DNA of 64,000 nucleotides from Plantactinospora sp. KBS50 (GTDB taxonomy: Bacteria > Actinomycetota > Actinomycetes > Mycobacteriales > Micromonosporaceae): positions 620,001 through 684,000 of the forward strand of contig NZ_CP022961.1 in assembly GCF_002285795.1 (NCBI RefSeq), read 5' to 3'. Of this stretch, positions 49,912 to 58,312 are shown piece by piece. Below the pieces are notes generated by a model. That model did no database searches, was not told where the DNA came from, and worked only from the letters and a program-made list of their open reading frames with translations. Made by a program: the position numbers and the translations under genes. Every line of letters begins with the position of its first letter. The first letter of the stretch is position 1.

Positions 49912-52310
49912 CCCAGACCGAGCCGCCGGTGACCAACCGGGTCACCGGCGCCGTGCACACCCCGGTCACCACCACCGTGTACGACGTGGACGGGCTGGGC
50001 ATCTCGGAGACGGTCGCCGACAGCACCGGTGGCGACGCGGCACGGACCGAGTCGCGCACCTACAACTCGCACGGACTGGCGGAGACCAGCACCGATGCGG
50101 CAGGCAAGACCACCCGGCTGGAGTACGACGCGTACGGCAACCAGACCAAGGAGTTCGACTCCGACGGCGGAGAGGTCGACAGCACCTACGACGCCGAGGG
50201 CAGGTTGCTGACCGAAACCCTGGTCGGCTACACCGGCGACCCGAACAACCCTGGCGCACCCACGAACCTGGTCACCGCCTCGTACGCGTACGACCCGGCG
50301 GGCCGGCTCGCCAGCGAGACCGACGCGATGGGTTGGGTGACCTCGTACACCTACACCGACAACGGCCTCCAGGCGACGATCACGCGCCGTGACCCGGTGT
50401 CGGGCGCGTCGTTCGTCCAGGAGAGCAACGCGTACGACGCTGCCGGCAACCTGCTGTCGCAGACCACCAACAACGGGACCACGACCACCACCTTCGCCGT
50501 GGACGCGGCCAACCGGACGACCGCCTCCACGCTCGACCCGGCCGGACTCAACCGGGTCAGCAGCTTCGAGTACTCGACGGACGACCAGCAGGTGGCCGAG
50601 ACCGTTTCCGGCTCGGCCGGCGTGTTGTCCCGGTCCGAGACGATGTACGACCCGGCGGGCCGAGCCGTCGCGCACACCGTGCTGAACGGCACGACGGCAC
50701 CGGTCGCCCGATGGAAGCTCAACGACACCTCGGGCCTCACCGCCACCGACTCCGCCGGCAACAGCCCGGCCACCGGAACCAGCGGGGTGACCTGGTCGTC
50801 CGCGCACGGAGGCTCGGCGATCTTCGACGGTACGGGTGGCCGGCTGACCACCACCGCACCGGCGCTGGACAGCGCACGCGGTTTCACCGTCTCGGCCTGG
50901 GTCAACCTGGCCGACAACACCAGGACGCACACGGTGGCGAGCGCGACAGGTCGCCGGCAGAGCCCGTTCGAGCTGCGCTTCGACGCCAGCAACCACTGGC
51001 AGTTCGTGGTCCGGCAGGCCGACGCCGACAGCGCCGCGGCGACCGCCGTGACCTCGACGGCAGCTCCGGCGCTGAACACCTGGACCCAGCTCACCGGGGT
51101 GTACGACCCGGCAGCCGGCACCCTGAAGCTCTACGTCAACGGCGCCTCACCGGCCTCGGCCACCGCACCGAAGACGTTCACCGGCGTCGGCCCGTTCCAG
51201 ATCGGCTCCGACCTGACCAACGGAACGGTCGGCAACCTCTGGCAGGGCTCGCTCAGCGACGTGCAACTCTATTCGCGGCCGCTCACCAGCACCGAGGTCT
51301 CGTCGGTCTACCAGGGCACCGCTCCGGCCGCCGGCGCCGGCGCGATCCGCACCAGCCAACTCGTCGACCAGGACGGGCTGGCCACCGCCGTGGTCGACCC
51401 GAACGGAAACGTCACCAACTACGACTATGACGAGGCCGGTCAGGCCGTGGTCACCGTCGCCCCGGCGGTGTTGACCGAGACCAACGGTGGCGCCCCGGTC
51501 GCCACCCGGGCCGTCTCCTACACCGGGTACGACACCTTCGGCGAGCAGACCGAGTCGAAGGACCCGAACGGCAACGTGACCGTGACCGCGTACGACGCGG
51601 CCGGCCGGCCCACCTCCACCACCCTGCCCAGCTACACCCCGCCGGGCACGTCGACACCGATCAGCCCGGTCAGCACGATCGCCTACGACACGCTCGGCCA
51701 GGTCACCAGCCAGACCGACCCGCTGGGCAAGATCACCCGGTACACCTACGACCAGCTCGGTCGGGTCGCCAAGGTCACCACGCCCGATCTGGCGGCAACC
51801 ACGTTCACCTACGACGCCCTGGGCGACCGGCTCACCTCGACCGACCCGACCGGTGCGGTCCACGCCTCGACCTACGACTACCTCGGCCATCAGCTGACCA
51901 CCACCGACGTGGTCCGGCAGGACGGCACCAGCTACACGACGCACTACAGCTACCACCCCAGCGGCTGGGTCTCGGCGGTGCAGAGTCCGTCCGGGGTCAC
52001 CTCGTCGACGACGTACGACGCGGCCGGCGAGCCGGTCACCCTCACCGACGCAGCCGGCAACATCAGCACCACCGCGTACGACGGCCTGGGCCGCGTGGTC
52101 CGCAACACCGCGCCGGACGGCACCTACACCACCACCACGTACGACATGGCTGGCCGGGCGGTGGCGACCAAGGCGTACGACAGCAACAACGTGCTGCTGT
52201 CCACCCGTACCTCGGCGTACGACAACGCCAACCAGGTCGTCGCGGCGACCGATGCCCGGGCACCACGACGACGTTCAGCTACGACGCGACCGGTCTGCTC
52301 TCCTCGATGA
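49788..52310 (+). CDS. RHS toxin, segment 3: YD repeats and third LamG-like module
   Basis: Starts 'GKVTSFTYDGLGRVLTETETTD' and is made of YD-type repeats ('YDKVGRRLTQTEPP', 'LEYDAYGNQTKEFDSDGGEVDSTYDAEGRLLTET', 'YTYDQLGRVAKVTTPD'). A third LamG-like module lies at ~50690-51320 ('ARWKLNDTSGLTATDSAGN', 'GFTVSAWVNLADNTRTHTVASATG', 'NTWTQLTGVYDPAAGTLKLYVNG'), more diverged from the first two. The YD repeats build the spiral beta-cage that holds the toxin. Real frame ends at 52258-52260; the nominal end 'APRRRSATTRPVCSPR' is out of frame. Confidence 0.85.
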   Translation, partial: GKVTSFTYDGLGRVLTETETTDSFPAGLVTSYTYDKVGRRLTQTEPPVTNRVTGAVHTPVTTTVYDVDGLGISETVADSTGGDAARTESRTYNSHGLAETSTDAAGKTTRLEYDAYGNQTKEFDSDGGEVDSTYDAEGRLLTETLVGYTGDPNNPGAPTNLVTASYAYDPAGRLASETDAMGWVTSYTYTDNGLQATITRRDPVSGASFVQESNAYDAAGNLLSQTTNNGTTTTTFAVDAANRTTASTLDPAGLNRVSSFEYSTDDQQVAETVSGSAGVLSRSETMYDPAGRAVAHTVLNGTTAPVARWKLNDTSGLTATDSAGNSPATGTSGVTWSSAHGGSAIFDGTGGRLTTTAPALDSARGFTVSAWVNLADNTRTHTVASATGRRQSPFELRFDASNHWQFVVRQADADSAAATAVTSTAAPALNTWTQLTGVYDPAAGTLKLYVNGASPASATAPKTFTGVGPFQIGSDLTNGTVGNLWQGSLSDVQLYSRPLTSTEVSSVYQGTAPAAGAGAIRTSQLVDQDGLATAVVDPNGNVTNYDYDEAGQAVVTVAPAVLTETNGGAPVATRAVSYTGYDTFGEQTESKDPNGNVTVTAYDAAGRPTSTTLPSYTPPGTSTPISPVSTIAYDTLGQVTSQTDPLGKITRYTYDQLGRVAKVTTPDLAATTFTYDALGDRLTSTDPTGAVHASTYDYLGHQLTTTDVVRQDGTSYTTHYSYHPSGWVSAVQSPSGVTSSTTYDAAGEPVTLTDAAGNISTTAYDGLGRVVRNTAPDGTYTTTTYDMAGRAVATKAYDSNNVLLSTRTSAYDNANQVVAATDARAPRRRSATTRPVCSPR

Positions 52311-55300
52311 ACGAGCCGATCAGCGGGTCGGACTCGATCAGCACCTCGTTCGGCTACGACCTGTTGGGCAACCGGACCCGGATGACCGATGGCCGGGGCA
52401 ACGTGTTCGTCGCCACCTTCAACCCGTGGAACCTGCCGGAGTCCTCGATCGAGCCGGCCACCGCGGCCTATCCGAACGCCGCCGACCGCACCTTCACCAC
52501 CAGCTACGACGCGGCCGGCCGGGCCACCTCGCTGCACTCGCCGGGCGGCGTGAGCGTCGCGTACAGCTATGACGATCTGGGTCGGGTGACCCGGCAGAGT
52601 GGGTCGGGCGCCGAGGTGGCCACGGTCGACCGGGTGTTCGGCTACGACCTGGCAGGTCGGGTGACCTCGGCCGCCGGGTCGGCGGGTACGGAGAACTTCA
52701 GCTACGACGACCGGGGTGGGCTGCGCTCGGCCAGCGGCACCTCCGGAAACTCCGCGTTCAGCTACAACTCCGACGGCGAGATGGCCTCCCGCACGGACGC
52801 AGCCGGGACCACCAACTACACGTACGACCAGGCCGGCCGGCTGGCCACGGTGGTGAACACCGGCGCCGCGGTCCGGGCGCACTACGACTACAACGCCCTC
52901 TCCCAGGTCAGCAGGATCACCTACGGCACGAACGGAAACGCCCGGAGCTACGGGTACGACGCCCTGCACCGGTTGACCTCGGACGAGCTGAAGACGGCCG
53001 GGGGCTCGTCGATAGCGAAAATCGTCTACGGGTACGACGCGAACGGCAACGAGACGTCGAAGACGACGAGCGGGTTTTCCGGTTCGGCGGCCAACACCTA
53101 CACCTACGACCTCGCCGACCGGCTGACCTCCTGGGACAACGGCAGCACCGTCACGCCGTACGCCTATGACAAGTCGGGCAACCGGGTGCAGGCCGGTCAG
53201 CGGACGTTCACCTACGACCAGCGCAACCAGTTGGTCAGCGGCCTGACCGCCGGGGTGTCCACGGCGTACACCTACACGGCGCGGGGCACGCTGGCCACGA
53301 CCGGCGGGGTGGCGACCCGATCCGACGCTTTCGGTGAGATCACCGCCCAGTACGCGAACGCCACCGACTCCACCACCTACACCTACGACGGTCTGGGTCG
53401 GGCGATCCGGCCGGGATTCTCCTACAGCGGTACGGGTAACACGCTTGCCGGGGACGGGAACGCCACGTACACCCGTGGACCGGACGACGAGTTGCTGGGG
53501 GTGGCGTCCGGGTCGGCCCAGACGTTGGCCTGGACCGACCAGCACGACGATGTGGTGGCGGAGTTCACCGACGTCGCCGCAGCGGTTGCCGGATCGATGA
53601 CCTACGACCCGCTGGGAAAGGTGCTGTCCTCTGCGGGAATGCTGGGCGGTCTGGGCTACCAGTCGGAGTGGACGGACGTGTTGACCAGCCGGGTCAACAT
53701 GCTGGCCCGGTGGTACGACCCGGACACCGGGCAGTTCGACACCCGGGACACGGTGACCAACAGCCCGGTGCCGGACTCGATCGAGGCCAACCGGTTCGAG
53801 TACGGCAGCGCGAATCCGCTGACGAACACCGACCCGACCGGACACTTCAGCCTCGGCGGCGCGTGGAAGTCGCTGACCTCGCACGCCTCTTCGACCTATC
53901 ACTCCGCCGTCTCCCGCGTCTCCTCCGCGGTCAGGAGTTCGTACAACGAGGCACGGGCGCTGGCGCACGACACAATCAACTCGGGTCGCCGGTTCGTGGC
54001 GCAGAAGGTGCAGCAGGTCAAGCACGCGTACCACCAGGTGAAGCATGCGGTGGCCAAGAAGTACAACCAGGCGAAACAGTATGTGAAGCACAAGGTGGCG
54101 CAGGGACGAAAGTTCGTCTCAAGCCAGTACCACCGGGCCAAACAGCAGGTGAAAAAGACCTATCACCGGCTGAAGCAGGCCGGCAGGACGGTGCAGGCCA
54201 ACGCCACCAGGGTCGTCCGGCAGGCGAGCCATGCGGTGAAGGACGCCTACCAGACGTCGAAGAAGTTCGTACAGGAACACAAGACCCAGATCATCGAGGT
54301 GGCGGCGATCGTTGGTGGGATCGCCGCAGGGCTGGCGTGCACGGCGGCGACCGGTGGTGCGGGGGCGGTGGCCTGCATCGTGGGAGCCTCGGCGTTGATC
54401 AACCTGGCCAAGGACGCGGCCGAGGGCAATGTGCAGAGTCTCGGCGATGCGCTGGGTTCGCTGGGTACGGGCGCGGTGCAGGGCGCCGTGTCGGCGGTGA
54501 CCGGCGGCCTGGGCGGCAAGGCCGCCGGCCTGGTGCTGGGAAAGCTGGGCGGTGCGGCCGCGTCGCTGGGTGGTCGGATGCTGGCCGGTGCGGTTGGCGG
54601 TGGGACCAGCGATGCCGCCGCGCAGATGCTCACCACCGGCCGTGTGGACTGGACCGGCGTGGCGTTGGGCGCGGGGATCGGTGCCGTCACGGGTGGTAGA
54701 CGATCCTGTCACAGCTTCGATGCGCGGACGCGGGTGGTGATGGCTGATGGGAGTAGCCGGCCGATCGCGGAGGTGAACGTCGGGGACAGGGTCAAGGCGA
54801 CCGATCCGCAGACGGGGAGGACGGCGGTCAAGCCGGTGACGATGGTGCACCGGAACAAGGACAAGGATCTGGTGGACGTCACGGTGCGGACGTCGACTGG
54901 GGTGGCGACGTTGCACACGACGGCGCATCATCCGTTCTGGGACGCCACGGCCCGGAAGTGGGTGGAGGCGGCGAAGCTGACGGCTGGTCACAAGTTGCGT
55001 ACGGTGGCTGGGGCCGCGTTGGCGGCTGTGGTTGCGGTGGCGATGCTGACCGGCACGCAGACCATGGACGACCTCACGGTCGCCGACACCCACACGTACT
55101 ATGTGTTGGCTGGCACAACGCCGGTGCTGGTGCACAACTGTGGGAAAGACCAAGGAATCTACGAGTTCCCGGACATGCATAACCCTGGCATGACCTATGT
55201 CGGCAAGTCGATCAACTTGACGAATCGCTTGGACAAGCACCTTCGTAGTGGTCGTTTGGCGAACATGGATGACGTCAAGATTACGCATGTATGTGGATGC

Positions 55301-55453
55301 GAGGATGACGTATTCGTGGCTGAGCACTTGCGGATTCAGCAGCTACGCAAACAGGGCGTCCCTTTGTCGAACGATATCAATTCTCCTGGAAAGTCGATCC
55401 TTGACAGACGTAACCAACCGATGCTGCCTGGAGCCGAGGATTGGGGTCAATGA
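52259..55453 (+). CDS. RHS toxin, segment 4: RHS core, Hint domain and GIY-YIG toxin
   Basis: Continues 'GTTTTFSYDATGLLSSMNEPISGSD' with YD repeats up to the RHS core ~53690-53845 ('MLARWYDPDTGQFDTRD', 'ANRFEYGSANPLTNTDPTGH'), where aspartyl self-cleavage releases the C-terminus in known RHS proteins. Next is a basic, helical stretch (~53850-54290: many 'YHQVKHAVAKKYNQAKQYVKHKV'-type repeats) and a hydrophobic 'AAIVGGIAAGLACTAATGGAGAVACIVGASALINL' pair, a typical pre-toxin membrane/translocation segment. Hint and GIY-YIG domains complete it. An internal ATG at 52307 exists but is unlikely to be a real start. Stop TGA 55451-55453 overlaps the immunity gene. Confidence 0.9.
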   Translation, partial: GTTTTFSYDATGLLSSMNEPISGSDSISTSFGYDLLGNRTRMTDGRGNVFVATFNPWNLPESSIEPATAAYPNAADRTFTTSYDAAGRATSLHSPGGVSVAYSYDDLGRVTRQSGSGAEVATVDRVFGYDLAGRVTSAAGSAGTENFSYDDRGGLRSASGTSGNSAFSYNSDGEMASRTDAAGTTNYTYDQAGRLATVVNTGAAVRAHYDYNALSQVSRITYGTNGNARSYGYDALHRLTSDELKTAGGSSIAKIVYGYDANGNETSKTTSGFSGSAANTYTYDLADRLTSWDNGSTVTPYAYDKSGNRVQAGQRTFTYDQRNQLVSGLTAGVSTAYTYTARGTLATTGGVATRSDAFGEITAQYANATDSTTYTYDGLGRAIRPGFSYSGTGNTLAGDGNATYTRGPDDELLGVASGSAQTLAWTDQHDDVVAEFTDVAAAVAGSMTYDPLGKVLSSAGMLGGLGYQSEWTDVLTSRVNMLARWYDPDTGQFDTRDTVTNSPVPDSIEANRFEYGSANPLTNTDPTGHFSLGGAWKSLTSHASSTYHSAVSRVSSAVRSSYNEARALAHDTINSGRRFVAQKVQQVKHAYHQVKHAVAKKYNQAKQYVKHKVAQGRKFVSSQYHRAKQQVKKTYHRLKQAGRTVQANATRVVRQASHAVKDAYQTSKKFVQEHKTQIIEVAAIVGGIAAGLACTAATGGAGAVACIVGASALINLAKDAAEGNVQSLGDALGSLGTGAVQGAVSAVTGGLGGKAAGLVLGKLGGAAASLGGRMLAGAVGGGTSDAAAQMLTTGRVDWTGVALGAGIGAVTGGRRSCHSFDARTRVVMADGSSRPIAEVNVGDRVKATDPQTGRTAVKPVTMVHRNKDKDLVDVTVRTSTGVATLHTTAHHPFWDATARKWVEAAKLTAGHKLRTVAGAALAAVVAVAMLTGTQTMDDLTVADTHTYYVLAGTTPVLVHNCGKDQGIYEFPDMHNPGMTYVGKSINLTNRLDKHLRSGRLANMDDVKITHVCGCEDDVFVAEHLRIQQLRKQGVPLSNDINSPGKSILDRRNQPMLPGAEDWGQ
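54707..55450 (+). other. Hint autoprocessing domain followed by GIY-YIG nuclease toxin domain
   Basis: Hint: Cys at 54707 ('CHSFDARTRVVMADGSSRPIAEVNVGDRV'), internal 'TTAHHPFWDATARKWVEAAKL' with the conserved histidine, and the end 'ADTHTYYVLAGTTPVLVHNC' (Cys at 55139-55141). This intein-like domain cleaves the toxin off. Toxin ~103 residues: 'GIYEFPDMHNPGMTYVGKSINLTNRLDKHLRSGR' carries the GIY...TYVGKS-R pattern of GIY-YIG endonucleases (the conserved Arg and following Glu in 'VAEHLRIQQL'). It would cut DNA in the target cell. GC content drops visibly in this region relative to the RHS body. Confidence 0.85.
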
Positions 55454-55857
55454 TGGCTGCTGATTTCTGGTCAGTGATCGGTTCGAATCCCGTTACGAGT
55501 CGGGCAGACGTCGAAGCGGCAGTCGAGCAAGTTGAGCAGCGACTGCGCATGCTGGACCTGCCGGACCTGGTTGAGTTTCAAGAGCAGCTGGATCGGAATC
55601 TGGATTCGCTGGACTTGGATTCTCTGGCATCAGTTCAGGTCGAGTTGGCGGAAGGCTTGATTCTGGAGCAGACTGCCGATCACTTCCTTTATGCCCGCTG
55701 CGCATGCTTGCTCGCTGGGCGGGAGGAGGCTCGGGCGGTACTTGAGGAATCGGAGCGATTCAGTAACTTTGTCGCCCCTCGGCTCCAATCGGCTGAGGCG
55801 CTTCTTTACCTCGCGGGAACTGAGTATAAGAAACGCACCGGTGAGCCAATGATGTAA
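55450..55857 (+). CDS. Immunity protein for the GIY-YIG toxin (DUF4240-like)
   Basis: 135 residues, ATG 55450 (or 55453), four-base ATGA overlap with the toxin stop. Begins 'ADFWSVIGSNPVTSRADVEAAVEQVEQRLRMLDLPDLVEFQEQLDRNLDSLD', which has the 'FW..I' opening and 'L....L..F' helix pattern of DUF4240 proteins. Acidic overall, as expected for a protein that blocks a nucleic-acid-binding surface. GC is about 50% against ~70% in the chromosome, consistent with horizontal gain with its toxin. The DUF4240 resemblance is from memory and moderate; the immunity role rests on position and overlap. Confidence 0.75.
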   Translation: MMAADFWSVIGSNPVTSRADVEAAVEQVEQRLRMLDLPDLVEFQEQLDRNLDSLDLDSLASVQVELAEGLILEQTADHFLYARCACLLAGREEARAVLEESERFSNFVAPRLQSAEALLYLAGTEYKKRTGEPMM

Positions 55858-55885
55858 CTCCTCAGATTTAGGTATGGGTGGCGAT

Positions 55886-55966
55886 ATGGATTTTTCCGAA
55901 AGTCAATCGCTGGCCCAGCCTGCGGATTTTCTCCGGTATGTAAAGCGCGTCGGAGGGATTCCCTAG
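55886..55966 (+). pseudogene. Immunity-like gene fragment truncated by IS630
   Basis: ATG 55886 opens 'MDFSESQSLAQPADFLRYVKRVGGIP', then TAG formed at the IS junction (55964-55966). The peptide looks like the start of a small acidic family of the DUF7660 kind ('..DFL.YV..'), which is frequent among orphan immunity genes behind RHS loci. It ends exactly at the TA where the IS starts. No continuation is recognisable to the right of the IS, so the 3' part is lost. Family call is tentative; interruption by the IS is clear. Confidence 0.5.
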
Positions 55967-57135
55967 TGTGCCGTGATTCTGTTGCCTTTACGTGATGTGG
56001 GTGTGGTTCGCTGTTGCGGTGGAGTTGACATCGGACGAGCGGACCGAGCTTCGGGCATTGATCAACAGCATGGAGGTGTCGGCGGCGGTCGGGACGCGGG
56101 CGCGGATCGTGTTGTGGCATGCCGAGGGCCGCCAGAAGAAGGACATCGCGGCCTTGGCCGGGGTGTCGCGTCCGACGGTGGACCTGTGGCTGGCCCGGTA
56201 CGCCGCCGAGGGCGCCGGTGGTCTGTTCAGCCAACGGCCCGGCGGGGGGCGGGAGCAGGTGCCGGTCCGGATCCGGGCGCGGGTCCTCGCCTTGACCCGG
56301 ATGAGTCCGCCGGCCGGGACCGGCCTGTCGCACTGGTCCAGCCGGGAGATGGCGGCCTACATCACCCGTACCGAGCAGGTGCCGGTCTCGCACCACTGGG
56401 TGGCCAACCTGTGGCGCGAGCACGGACTCAAACCGCACCGGTCCGGCACGTTCAAACTGTCCAGGGATCCGGCGTTCGCGGCGAAGGTGGCCGACATCGT
56501 CGGGCTGTATCTGGACCCGCCCGGCGGGGCGGTGATCCTCAGCCTGGACGAGAAGACCCAGATCCAGGCCCTCGACCGCACCCAGCCGCTGCTGCCGATC
56601 GAGTTCGACGCCACCGAGAAACGTACCCACGACTACGTGCGGCACGGGACCACGAACCTGTTCGCCGCGCTGAACGTGGCCACCGGCGAGGTGATCGGCG
56701 AGTGCCGTCCGTCCCGCAACGGCGAAGAGTTCCTGGCCTTCCTCCGCAAGGCCGTCAGGCCGCACCGGGGCAAGGACGTCCACGTGGTGCTGGACAACCT
56801 GTCCACCCACGCCACCCCCGACGTCCTGGCCTGGCTGGAAAAGAACCCCCACGTGCACTTCCACTTCACCCCGACCGGTTCCAGCTGGATGAACCAGATC
56901 GAGACCTGGTTCGGCATCATCACCCGGCAGGCGATCCGCCGCGGCACCTTCTCCTCGGTGCAGGTCCTGATCCGCTCCATCCGCGACTACATCACCACCT
57001 GGAACGCCAACCCCCGCCCGTTCCAATGGACCGCCACCACCGACGAGATCCTCGCCAAAGTCCAACTCGTACAGACCAGCGTCAAGCAACTCGTCGACAA
57101 CAACGTCAAGTAAACCCATCAGAATCACGGGACAC
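55966..57135 (+). mobile_element. Complete IS630-family insertion sequence with TA target duplication
   Basis: 1,170 bp bounded by inverted repeats: left GTGTGCCGTGATTCTG and right (reverse complement) GTGTCCCGTGATTCTG, 15 of 16 identical, with weaker similarity continuing inward. Flanking TA dinucleotides at 55964-55965 and 57136-57137 are the IS630/Tc1 target-site signature. The transposase inside is intact. Its insertion point is the end of the fragment 55886-55966. Confidence 0.92.
55995..57113 (+). CDS. IS630 family transposase
   Basis: 372 residues from ATG 55995 (GTG 55992 and GTG 56022 are alternatives). N-terminal paired helix-turn-helix ('DIAALAGVSRPTVDLWLARYAAEGAGGL'). DDE catalytic triad: D185 in 'LSLDEKTQIQALDR', D267 in 'VVLDNLSTHATP', E303 in 'SSWMNQIETWFG', spacing D-x35-E as in IS630. 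Ends just before the right inverted repeat. Appears intact and potentially active; there is no second copy in this window. Confidence 0.93.
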   Translation: MWVWFAVAVELTSDERTELRALINSMEVSAAVGTRARIVLWHAEGRQKKDIAALAGVSRPTVDLWLARYAAEGAGGLFSQRPGGGREQVPVRIRARVLALTRMSPPAGTGLSHWSSREMAAYITRTEQVPVSHHWVANLWREHGLKPHRSGTFKLSRDPAFAAKVADIVGLYLDPPGGAVILSLDEKTQIQALDRTQPLLPIEFDATEKRTHDYVRHGTTNLFAALNVATGEVIGECRPSRNGEEFLAFLRKAVRPHRGKDVHVVLDNLSTHATPDVLAWLEKNPHVHFHFTPTGSSWMNQIETWFGIITRQAIRRGTFSSVQVLIRSIRDYITTWNANPRPFQWTATTDEILAKVQLVQTSVKQLVDNNVK

Positions 57136-57344
57136 TAGGGCTCGGTTGTCGTATCGTGTGGCTCGCCAGATACGTTGGTGGGCGCCGCGATTCGCCCCGG
57201 TTGCTGGCACGGCTGATGTCAGTGGATCATCATAATTGACTGTCGTCGATGTGACTGGGTGGTGCGTCCTGGGGGTAAGTGATGGTTGTTGGAGTTCGAG
57301 AGTTGAGCCGGTCCTGATCGGCGTGCGCGCGGGCCGGAACGGCT

Positions 57345-57366
57345 GTAGCGCGTGCGCGCGGCCCGG
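57345..57366 (+). repeat. Left copy of a 22-bp direct repeat bounding the accessory island
   Basis: Identical to 63655-63676, same orientation; it begins GTAGCGCGTGCGCGCGGCC. It touches the point where the truncated regulator's sequence begins. A partial relative (GCGTGCGCGCGGGCC) lies just upstream at 57321. Confidence 0.75.
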
Positions 57367-58139
57367 ATTCGGCCGGGCCGCTCCCCGTCGTCCGCGCCGA
57401 ACTCGACGCCGGCTGCCGCCTGGCCGACGAAGCGCTCTACACCGACCAGCATGGCGCCCGCCTGTATACCGTGATCGCCGAGCTGGCCCAGCTCGTCGGC
57501 TGGATCGCCTCCGACGCGGGTTACTACCGGCACGCCGAACAGGCATACCTCACGGGCGCCGCCGCAGCAGAAAACGCCGGAGACCGGGTCCTGGGTGGGC
57601 AACTGCTGTCCAGCCTCGCCTACCAGATCACCAACATCGGCAAACGCGAAGACGGCCTGCTCATCGCCAAAACCGCCGTGGCCGGTGCCGCCGACGCGAC
57701 TCCGGTCGCACGGGCGTTGCTGCTGGAGCGCCTGGCCTGGGCCGCTGCCCGCTGCCACGACCCGGACACCTGCCGTCGCGCTCTGGAAGCTGTTGACGAC
57801 GCCTACGACCAGCGCAGCCCCGGAATCGCCGAACCGGAATGGGTGTACTGGCTCAGCCGCTCCGAGATCGACGTCATGGCCGCCCGCTGCCACATCCAAC
57901 TCGGCCAACCCGCCGCCGAACCCCTACTCACCCGCGCCCTGGCCGACTACAACCCCGACCACATCCGCGAGGTCGGCCTCTACCAAACCTGGCTCGCCGA
58001 AGGCTACGCCCGCACCGGCAACCACGACGCCGCCCGCCACACCCTCGACCACATCGACACCAGCGCCGTCGAAGCCGGCTCCGTCCGCCTCCAACGCCGC
58101 ATCGACGCCGTCACCCGCCTGACCACAGCCAGCACCTGA
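57367..58139 (+). pseudogene. C-terminal part of an XRE-type (TPR) transcriptional regulator
   Basis: From 57367 the frame reads 'DSAGPLPVVRAELDAGCRLADEALYTDQHGARLYTVIAELAQLVGWIASDAGYYRHAEQAYLTGA' and continues as TPR-like helices to TGA 58137-58139 ('QLLSSLAYQITNIGKREDGLLIAKTAV', 'WVYWLSRSEIDVMAARCHIQLGQPAAEPLLTRALADY'). This is the sensory half of a widespread actinobacterial family whose N-terminus is an XRE helix-turn-helix. That HTH half (~200 residues) is missing; the break coincides with the 22-bp repeat at 57345-57366. A GTG at 57471 opens the longest listed frame but is internal. Probably non-functional. Confidence 0.75.
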
Positions 58140-58312
58140 CCACCCGAGCCCCGGGGCCAGGCTCCACCGTGCGCACACGTACGCCCACGTTGCTGTCACG
58201 GCTGCTGTCAACGTCGACTCCCATCGATGAGAGGCCCGTGGCGAATCCGACCGCCTCCCAGCTCAGAGGCATGATCCATATGAGGTCGCCACAGCGACCG
58301 TCGTAGCTGGTC

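Larger units (their letters stand above)
44903..55453 (+). other. RHS/YD-repeat polymorphic toxin locus, complete gene across three single-base frameshifts
   Basis: One gene of ~10.5 kb (about 3,500 residues) in the available sequence is broken into four frames. Each break is at a G run where one more G restores the frame: GGGG at 46548-46551, GGGG at 49786-49789, GGG at 52258-52260. The domain order runs without gap or duplication across the breaks, so I treat it as one protein. Order: signal/anchor helix; N-terminal beta domain; YD repeats interspersed with three LamG-like modules; RHS core; Lys/His/Ala-rich helical region; glycine-rich helix pair; Hint protease domain; GIY-YIG nuclease. 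RHS proteins encapsulate their C-terminal toxin in a beta-shell and release it into competitors. The adjacent immunity gene supports a toxin role. Confidence 0.9.

Noticed and set aside
46548-52260. Programmed frameshifting in the RHS gene
   Set aside because: Three shifts at plain G runs without slippery-heptamer context, and the same type of lesion in unrelated genes, favour sequencing error.
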